From the NCBI GenBank assembly GCA_963971535.1, contig OZ020598.1:87316185-87380184 (forward strand): a stretch of DNA of 64,000 bases. Direction: 5' to 3'. Position numbers and translations under genes: made by a program. The notes below the pieces were generated by a model, which had not been told where the DNA came from, did no database searches, and saw only the letters and a list, made by a program, of their open reading frames with translations. Positions 58,601 through 64,000 of the stretch are shown here, one piece after another (position 1 is the first letter of the stretch; every line of letters starts with the position of its first letter). The DNA is from Notolepis coatsorum. Taxonomy: Eukaryota > Chordata > Actinopteri > Aulopiformes > Paralepididae.

Positions 58601-58818
58601 ACTAGGGCCTCTGTGGTCGGGGAAACCTGGTCGTTAAGGTCAGACATAATTTTACTTTCTACTTTTACCGCGTTTACCGTTTGTCGAAGGCTAGGTAGTT
58701 GACTGACAGCGTAATCCTCTAAGTACTGAGGTGGCTGTCGTCTGCGCTGCGGGCGTTCTACGTTAGGAGGACCGTTTCGTGGAGTGTTCATCATAGGCCA
58801 TTTTAATATTAATAACAC
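52633..58818 (-). CDS. BEL/Pao Gag-Pol polyprotein, intact
   Basis: 2061 residues, no stops or shifts. Domains with approximate residues: acidic/proline-rich N-terminus; charged coiled coil with tandem ERDRLQG units (about 173-255); Gag core resembling DUF1759 (about 400-600); zinc-binding CPYCEKEHWLSQC (about 660) and CYRCARSHMAAEC plus CSRCDGAH (690-717); aspartic protease with AVLDDGSEKTLL (about 778, DUF1758-like); reverse transcriptase with SGDIKGMFLQV (about 1119) and YVDNCL (about 1196, BEL-type Y-V-D-N); RNase H with FSDASEVAYGS (1379), RLELCAALAGA (1430), LWSDSTTVL (1456) and HNPADVITRG (1505); integrase zinc finger HHAGAERVF...CLDCRKW (1693-1731); DDE core with TGMDCFGPL (1753), LLSDHGTNF (1820) and GGTWEREV (1868); C-terminal DUF5641-like tail (about 1950-2061). 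ATG at 58818 is used, but methionines 9 and 10 are alternatives. All catalytic residues expected are visible. Confidence 0.95.
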   Translation of the reverse strand: MLLILKWPMMNTPRNGPPNVERPQRRRQPPQYLEDYAVSQLPSLRQTVNAVKVESKIMSDLNDQVSPTTEALVGPNVTDQAHGGDQEGADMPLPPANTEEVVPDQPREEDNPTERELCTEEEEESAEEIELQDSPTSTPRSGSPKSGSPPQPPSPSEAERMLQQAFLVSLTASTERDRLQGERDRLQGERDRLQAQQRSEEERIRLEMRRLQTEENMARDRADAQRAAAGAQREADLTKREVERDKLQAQLMEQLILKATPSPSARGSRNSSRQQSRAVSPNRASDPELDQQTKPIPPADPLPRPVQARPSYKEGAAYTAEKLNKRLQDLEDLIEEEEGEEENQARRQHSTPPDQEVQYSPGYTPAALRYRPPTLFTGEHDARPAPRNSTWTSGPWYPVGTSPQRGARGDSPRRSLPQRSPMYQPSTASYIATPSFPDFTYENRAQYTELRMCLETMMVDVADERHKYAILLKHLKVPRAHNIALAYATSTTPYTAALAALDQRYGRIWDYVIQEIRHIDRLPPATDNRSLDDLSIKVQSLVGMLGAQREKGMHELYANSNVERILEKLPPARQERFRRQRDYRDPNGPEPSLLDLADFLAREVSSLRLDTFGRSTPSSREGPRRINDGRRSVTVMHQSESVPSSKSHSTPSRKEKWKMVCPYCEKEHWLSQCDLFTKMNAEEVSQWIKSNRRCYRCARSHMAAECRLKKRCSRCDGAHLDILHDSNRRRPSPAPSSGTKASVMYIDPASSSGAQVLLKVVRVTLSYQDKVMDTYAVLDDGSEKTLLLASAAAQLGLRGSENQMTIRTIRRDLKTIKGENVSFTIAANGQPERRYRITNAFTSQEIGLSQYTYPIAKLMDKYVHLRQLPIPLIDGATPTLLIGSDHAELIVPIDRVHTGPRGCPAAVETRLGWTLRGPLAKSLNRTAATSCLHSRTTEEDTTLLQHVERLWTLETMPFKNEKKDIRSKEDIYAINLLEQGTKRVTVGGVMRYATPLLRREGMPTFHAKKDATERYLLNTERRLAKDPAQEGVYRAEIEKLITAGHVTKIDIKEADQTTESWYVPHHKVHHNGKDRIVFNCSYQIGSQNLNKELLPGPTLGPSLLGVLLRFRQDKVAISGDIKGMFLQVRLVEEDKPLLRFLWRERIGDENPAIYQWEVLPFGTTCSPCCATFALQKHVAEDPAADEEVRHSVKNSFYVDNCLQSVSTQEEAEALLIKLRASLIKGGFDLRQWASSDPHVLRSLSPADKAASSETWMATIPGEAQEMTLGLVWRFKTDSLHYRHKPLTPEQGRSTATPTTRRSVYRTLARQYDPLGCILPYTTRAKMIVRALWDKDQGWDDPIPAHLASTWREWETELRSLPGVNIRRSYFPFTVRPETCKIDLHVFSDASEVAYGSVAYLRAQEKGGKIHTAFILARSRIAPRKQQSIPRLELCAALAGAHLATLIQRELTIPVHRTILWSDSTTVLTWIKSDSCRYKVFVGVRVTEIQELTEAASWRYVDTKHNPADVITRGMSLDDLTRRNIYSDGPEFLKLPEEEWPTPTPREASNEEAENKKPMFCGLSTVASTDPNIDDCITLESAQQKTFLWHHPEIQSTTDISAADYEEAELLLLQRAQRDSFPDELDCLQGGKPVPSDSRLLHLAPESDAHNLIRVGGRLRRAPDLPDDIKYPIVLNSRHKVTELIIKKYDEDVHHAGAERVFAEIRRRYWILQGREAVRRFQRTCLDCRKWRAQPSIPRMADLPPCRLRLGDKPFHSTGMDCFGPLYIKRGRGTEKRWGIVFKCMTTRAIHIELLPTMSTDSFLMAFRRCTSRKGKPSTLLSDHGTNFKGGERELRESFQAMGSELKTHLAPSQIDFQFNPPNAPHFGGTWEREVRSIKTALYAVLGAQTVAEEVLMTVLTEIEGVLNSKPLGYVSSDVADVDPVTPNTLLMGRLDPALPQTMYRPEEANGRRMWRYSQVLADKFWSSFLLHYLPSLQTCQKWVKERDNLTEGTVVMIIDQSLPRAMWPAGRVSKVITGADGKVRAAEVLVQGRTYTRPVARLIELPRLPDTIDDDHDPMTL
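58241..58302 (-). repeat. 21-bp tandem repeat in the gag coding region
   Basis: GAAGTCGATCGCGTTC-type units occur three times with a 21-bp period, encoding ERDRLQG/ERDRLQG/ERDRLQA. The frame is preserved and the heptad spacing suits a coiled coil. Confidence 0.85.
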
Positions 58819-58843
58819 TATATTAATATTACACTAGTTACCC

Positions 58844-58860
58844 TCCGGCTCGAAGGACCA
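58844..58860 (-). other. Primer-binding site complementary to tRNA-Tyr
   Basis: On the minus strand TGGTCCTTCGAGCCGGA begins two bases (AT) after the 5' LTR end. It is complementary over 17 bases to the 3' end of vertebrate tRNA-Tyr including CCA (TCCGGCTCGAAGGACCA), recalled from the conserved tRNA sequence. Confidence 0.82.
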
Positions 58861-58862
58861 AT

Positions 58863-60229
58863 TGTAACTGAGGGGTACAATTCCCTGACTGTATTGATAA
58901 GTATGGTATTATTAAACCACTACCTCTTGTACTTTAATGATGATATAGATATGATGAACACTTTCCCACCTGATGAAACGAAGTCCACACAAATGTACAA
59001 ATCGAATATTTTATATAGCAAAGGGTATATACAACGTTCACTTGATGACATTTATGATTTGAAATGCACTTGTATGGCAAATGAGTATTCGTAGGTAAAT
59101 CAACATTGAATGTCCAATCTCTGGTTACGCAGGGAGTAAGTATACAACCCGGTTCTTTAGGGAACTATAGCGATGGTACTTAAATGATTATAGCTGGATA
59201 CATTAAGGGGGGGGGGGGGGTCCCGCTGGTTGTAAGACAGTAGGAGGGGGGGTTAGAAGAGCCGCTGGCGGTATCCCATCTGGCCGACGATTTCTTGGGA
59301 GAATTCAGAGTCCTGAACACGATGCCCACAGAACCTCGGTCCGCAGATGAATACAGCTGGACCCTCTGGTGGACGGTAGCTGCCGGTCCACAACGGAGAG
59401 ACGTGAGGCGACCTCACTGGTGTAGAGCGCCGTCTCACCTGGACTCCTCTCCGGGGGGTAGTTCCAACACTCAGCAGTGTTGGCCGTTATCCATGGAATA
59501 ATCAAAGCACCCAAAGCATGTAGATAATCCAAGCCGTCGTCCGGGTAAAGTAATCCAATGTACAGGTCCACTCGTCCTGGCCCGGAGCTCCTCGGATGCA
59601 AGCACCACAAGTGGTCTGCCCAGCCTGGTTAAGACTCCAGATAACGTCAGGAACGATGGGGGTGCTGCTCACTTTATAACTCTAACCGAACGACCATACA
59701 TAATAGACTATTATTAGCTTAATAGAAATACGTCCAACTCGACGGTATAGTGCCAAACTATGACAATTCAACTATTAATCCACACGATATCTCAATGCCT
59801 ATTCTGAGGCCAAGTAGGCCTTACTGCACCACACGTGCGTCGTGGGTGAGGCTTCGCGTCTGTTACTAGGTTGGAGGGTAAAGAACTAATGGACTAAAAG
59901 AAAGTTCTACTTTACTTGCGCCATATATATATGCGCTGTGAACAAATAGTACCATTCGTATTTCGCCAGACGTATTCCTACGCGGAACCGGGCTTGCCAC
60001 GACATGTTGGTCGGCACGATTGAACTTGAACCTAGGGGTATGGCTGCTGGCGCCAGGTTCTCGTCCAATGGTAGAATGAAACTATTATGGGCTGTTTAGT
60101 AGACTAAAGGGATATTCAGTGCATATTGTACAAGGAATATACAGGGGATATCAAACGATATACAAATACTATTAAATATATATCCATAAATAAATATATA
60201 TATTCGGTTTAATCTGATCCTTCACAACA
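58863..60229 (-). repeat. 5' LTR of the BEL/Pao element
   Basis: 1367 bp, TG...CA ends on the minus strand (TGTTGTGAAGGATCAGATTA to CCTCAGTTACA). It carries the promoter for the minus-strand transcript. Short open frames within both LTRs are identical shadows and are not genes. Confidence 0.93.
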
Positions 60230-60234
60230 CCCGC

Positions 60235-60540
60235 CATAGACTCAGTTTCTTCCCCTGAGCAGCTTGCCTGGTAAATGAGTCAGGTGTCCCTCTGCCCCCC
60301 CCCCTCTATGGCGAGCTGCTAGGGCTGCACCTCTGGACTTGAACTGTGCTGCACTGTATCCATGTCCCCAACCACTGCACTTTTACTGTCTTATTGTTGT
60401 CTCACTGTTCTGTCCTGTTTTGCATGTATTTATTTATTATTATGTTATTCCTATTTGTGAAAAAAATCATGCACTGTAATGTCAAATCACGTTCCATTTG
60501 TATATACAATATGGTGAATAAAGTAATCTGAATCTGAATC
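60235..60540 (+). mobile_element. LINE 3' untranslated tail with (TCTGAA)n end
   Basis: AT-rich plus-strand sequence ending GGTGAATAAAGTAATCTGAA and (TCTGAA)n, the same tail type as the LINE ending at 49777. It lacks coding sequence and may begin anywhere in 60300-60400. Confidence 0.55.
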
Positions 60541-60891
60541 TGAGTATCATCGGCATAACAATGATACGAGAAGGCATGAGATGTGATAATGTTACCCAGT
60601 GATTTAGTGTAAAGGGAGAAGAGAAGTGGTCCTAGGACCGAGCCCTGGGGGACCCTCTCCATGACACTTGGTAGGAGCAGTCATTGAGGTATGATGTCAG
60701 CCATGTCAGCGCAGAGCCAGCCACTCCCATTCCTGCGAGGGCCGCGAGGAGGATCTGATGGTTGACTGTGTCGAAGGCTGCAGATAGATCTAGGAGAATC
60801 AGGACAGAGGAGAGGCCTTTCGCTTTTGCTAAGTGAAGTGCCTCTGTGACCGCAATGAGGGCCGTTTCTGTGTAGTGGCCAGTCCGGAAGC
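60541..60891 (-). pseudogene. L2/Rex1-like LINE reverse-transcriptase fragment
   Basis: Reading minus from 60891: GFRTGHYTETALIAVTEALH, SVLILLDLSAAFDTVNHQIL, GSALTWLTSYL, then after a gap [20 protein letters not shown] and [10 protein letters not shown] at about 60545-60560, where it meets the neighbouring tail. These are RT blocks 1-5 including the catalytic YADD. A deletion near 60660 removes the loop before PQGSV and shifts frame. It belongs to the same subfamily as 37315. Confidence 0.78.
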
Positions 60892-62218
60892 CTTTTTAGT
60901 AGGGATGTTCGATATTGACTTTTTTACCGATACCGATATACCGATATTGTCCAACTCTTAATTTCCGAAACAGATATATGCTGGGTTTTCCCCCCCCAAA
61001 AATGGAATAATTTCAGGTAATTAACACTTTGATCGCCATGGGTTAAATTCATAATTTACCATCCCTAGCCAGCTCTATTTGTCTATGGAGAAGTTCCCCT
61101 TCTTTGCAGGGCTATAACTTTTTAAATTATATTGCTAGATTGCCATTATTATGGCCCATTCAATGTCCTATATCCATTGTTCAGGGTGTAGCAACGATAT
61201 ACTTTTTCATTCACATATTCATACTAAAATATGGTCTAAAGTATAAGTATGTTTTTATCGTTTTCTGCAGCTTTCTCCAGAACTTGATTTATAGCTCCAA
61301 ATGCATTATATTGATGATGAAATACAGTTTGATAGCAATCGGCGCCAGATAAAAAATGTCAACTGGACGTGGTTCTAGAAGTTACTACGTATCATCTGAT
61401 ATTGACCGGATGGGCGAGGGGGCGTTTATAATTCCGTGGGCAACGTTATACCATTCGTCTAGTGTGGGTCATATGGTCATCAGAGCAGTTTATATGGAAT
61501 ACGTTAGAAAATAACGCTGGATCTTACCGTATGTTCCTCGCGCCGTTGGACGATCAGCGTGGAGTAGACCGTTTTCGATTATGGGATGTTGATCCTGATG
61601 AACCATTTCCAGGTTGTATAATACTATATACGTCCAAATAACGTTGTTTATTGAGTTAGGGCGAGCGATTGATCATCCAGTGTGTTGAGATGGAGTCCGG
61701 CTACCGATCGCGAGTGCCCGGACGACATATGGATGAGCACTTCCTGTTTGGCGCGCCCCTCCCTCTTGGCCGATCTGCCGATCGGCCACCAGATGGCGCT
61801 CTCGAACCGTTAGACAGTTGAGTGGAGCTCACCAGTACATCTCATGGCTCCGGAGGAGAAATATGATTTCGATCACAGATTTTTGAATTATTAATATCAA
61901 AGACGAGTTACGGCGTCTTCGGCAGAATGAGCATGGCTAGGAATGACGTCTAAACACGTCATCTGCGATTAAAGTGTTAACATTACATATCTCTTGTCGT
62001 GGAATTAACACAACATTATGCATACTTTTGACAATAAATAAAATCAGAATTTGTTCTTACTTGCTTGCCTGGGTAAATAAAGGTTAAATAAATGTAAAAA
62101 AATAAAAAAAACTTATTTTTTTTAAACCGATACCGATAATTTCCGATATCACATTTTAATGCCAATATCGGCCGATAATATCGGTAGGCCGATAATATCG
62201 GACATCCCTACTTTTTAC
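60892..62218. mobile_element. hAT-type MITE hosting a piggyBac-type MITE
   Basis: The element spans 60900-62210. It begins TAGGGATGTTCGATATTG and ends with the inverse (CGATAATATCGGACATCCCTA). Flanks CTTTTTAG (60892-60899) and CTTTTTAC (62211-62218) are an 8-bp duplication with one change. Without the nested element at 61021-61980 the hAT unit is about 355 bp and contains multiple CCGATA/TATCGG palindromes. Confidence 0.82.
61021..61980. mobile_element. piggyBac-type MITE of the CACTTTGATCGCC family, complete
   Basis: 960 bp with TTAA at both ends (61021-61024, 61977-61980). The ends are TTAACACTTTGATCGCC and the inverse of TTAACACTTTAATCGC. Interior similarity to 47206-47775 in reverse is extensive. 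Sub-terminal and core features resemble, but do not equal, the CTCATTCA family. No transposase frame. Confidence 0.82.
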
Positions 62219-62221
62219 TGA

Positions 62222-62508
62222 AATGCACGTATTGCTGCATAGCGTCGTTTTCTGGGATTAGACAGGATTACTCTAAAACTATACTCATATTCACCACGGT
62301 ATAAAACGGGAATGTATGGATGATTTTTTTTTTTTTTCACAAATTGAACGATAGATACTCGATGTCAAATGGGCAATAGTATTATATCCATAGCTATGAT
62401 ATATAATAAAGTTTGAGCCCTGCAAACACAGCCACGTATTCCTATACTTTAAAACGGTGGCCTTCTTACCACAAAGTACACAGCGCCCTCTGGCGCTGAT
62501 TGAGTTAA
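62222..62508. mobile_element. piggyBac-type MITE, right end only
   Basis: AATGCACGTATTGCTGCATA through ACGGTATAAAACGGGAATGT (compare 4170-4195) to TCTGGCGCTGATTGAGTTAA at 62508. Only the terminal ~290 bp of the CTCATTCA family remain, directly right of the hAT MITE. Confidence 0.65.
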
Positions 62509-63669
<1,161 letters not shown>

Positions 63670-64000
63670 CTTTTTTTTTTTTTTTTTTTTGTCTTTTTCC
63701 CCCTCCATTTTCCTCCGATTTTCTCCCATCCCAATGTTAGTCGTATGCCAATTCCCAGTCCCTTCCTGGTCGCTGCGCTTTACCCCCCACAGTCAGATCA
63801 TTTGGGAGAGTGGAGGCTACCACGTGCTTCCTCCGACACACGTCCAGCCAATCACCGCTTCTTTTCACCTGGCAGCGCGGATTCTCATTGAGAGGGCGTA
63901 GCGTGTGGGAGGACCACACTATCCCCCTCACGTCCAATCCGCGCTTAGCAGGCGCCCCGACCGAACTGTAGGAGTCGCTGTTTACAACGACCCGGACCCA
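63670..64000 (-). mobile_element. Long tRNA-headed SINE, copy 3, cut by window end
   Basis: Poly(T) at 63670-63690 is the A tail of a minus-strand copy. The body follows copies 1 and 2 in reverse (GCTTCTTTTCACCTGGCAGC, AGCAGGCGCCCCGACCGAAC, GTAGGAGTCGCTGTTTACAA). The tRNA head lies beyond the window. Confidence 0.82.

Larger units (their letters stand above)
51134..60234 (-). mobile_element. BEL/Pao LTR retrotransposon, complete
   Basis: The 9091-bp element (51139-60229) lies on the minus strand. It has two LTRs (right one is 5', left one is 3'), a tRNA-Tyr primer-binding site, a polypurine tract and one uninterrupted Gag-Pol frame of 2061 codons. The target duplication is CCCGC (51134-51138 and 60230-60234), within the 4-6 bp usual for BEL/Pao. 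There is no env-like frame between the stop at 52633 and the polypurine tract. LTRs differ by fewer than about ten substitutions by eye plus a few indels, so the insertion is geologically young though not brand new. It appears capable of encoding all retrotransposition functions. Confidence 0.95.

Noticed and set aside
61104..61352. 82-codon frame also present near 47454-47693
   Set aside because: Conservation is due to shared MITE sequence; no transposase motifs and rich in Tyr/Phe/Ile from AT-rich DNA.

Overview
The window is intergenic DNA from a ray-finned (teleost) fish genome, made mostly of transposable elements and tandem repeats. The host class is inferred from element types typical of teleosts: many L2-clade LINE 3' ends, tRNA-derived SINEs including a V-SINE-like copy, the 'CAGTGGTGGAAAGTAACTAAG' MITE, TTAA-flanked piggyBac-type MITEs, hAT MITEs, an R2/R4-like endonuclease LINE, and a BEL/Pao retrotransposon. 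The very dense micro- and minisatellites resemble gadiform fish, but that is only a guess. There are no bacterial features, and no convincing complete host gene. One small three-exon gene model with a YY1-type start-site motif (17425-18077) is the only host-gene candidate.

Layout. 0-10 kb: a foldback repeat, two large minisatellites, a partial piggyBac MITE, a hAT-type MITE end, a 1-kb hAT element with a perfect 8-bp target duplication inside a minisatellite, a tRNA SINE, and a tandem array of three 244-bp units that each hold a 49-bp perfect hairpin. 12.5-14.6 kb: a decayed LINE with a C-terminal restriction-like endonuclease beside a (TG)n tract. 15.9-18.1 kb: a long tRNA-headed SINE, a complete piggyBac MITE and the host-exon candidate. 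18.3-24.9 kb: minisatellites of 28, 42 and 46 bp, one of them split by a TIR element that carries a tRNA-like sequence, then (TTA)n, (CAGA)n and (GA)n. 26.7-29.1 kb: a piggyBac MITE with an L2 LINE inserted in its left inverted repeat. 30.5-32 kb: a hAT element. 33.9-36.4 kb: a truncated L1 with target duplications. 37-42 kb: L2 pseudogenes, MITEs and a disrupted piggyBac copy. 42.6-43.5 kb: a Harbinger transposase remnant cut by a 480-bp SINE. 45-50 kb: a LINE 5' end with a 2A-like motif, a piggyBac composite, and a 36-40-bp minisatellite interrupted by a LINE. 51.1-60.2 kb: a complete BEL/Pao element on the minus strand with two LTRs, a tRNA-Tyr primer site, a polypurine tract, an uninterrupted 2061-residue Gag-Pol and a 5-bp target duplication. 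60.2-62.5 kb: a hAT MITE with a complete piggyBac-type MITE inside it. The window ends in a third copy of the long SINE.

How they relate. Only the BEL/Pao element looks potentially autonomous. The LINE copies are frameshifted or truncated; the SINEs and MITEs depend on machinery encoded elsewhere. Target duplications, inverted repeats and nesting give an order for several insertions, and at least three insertions lie inside tandem arrays.
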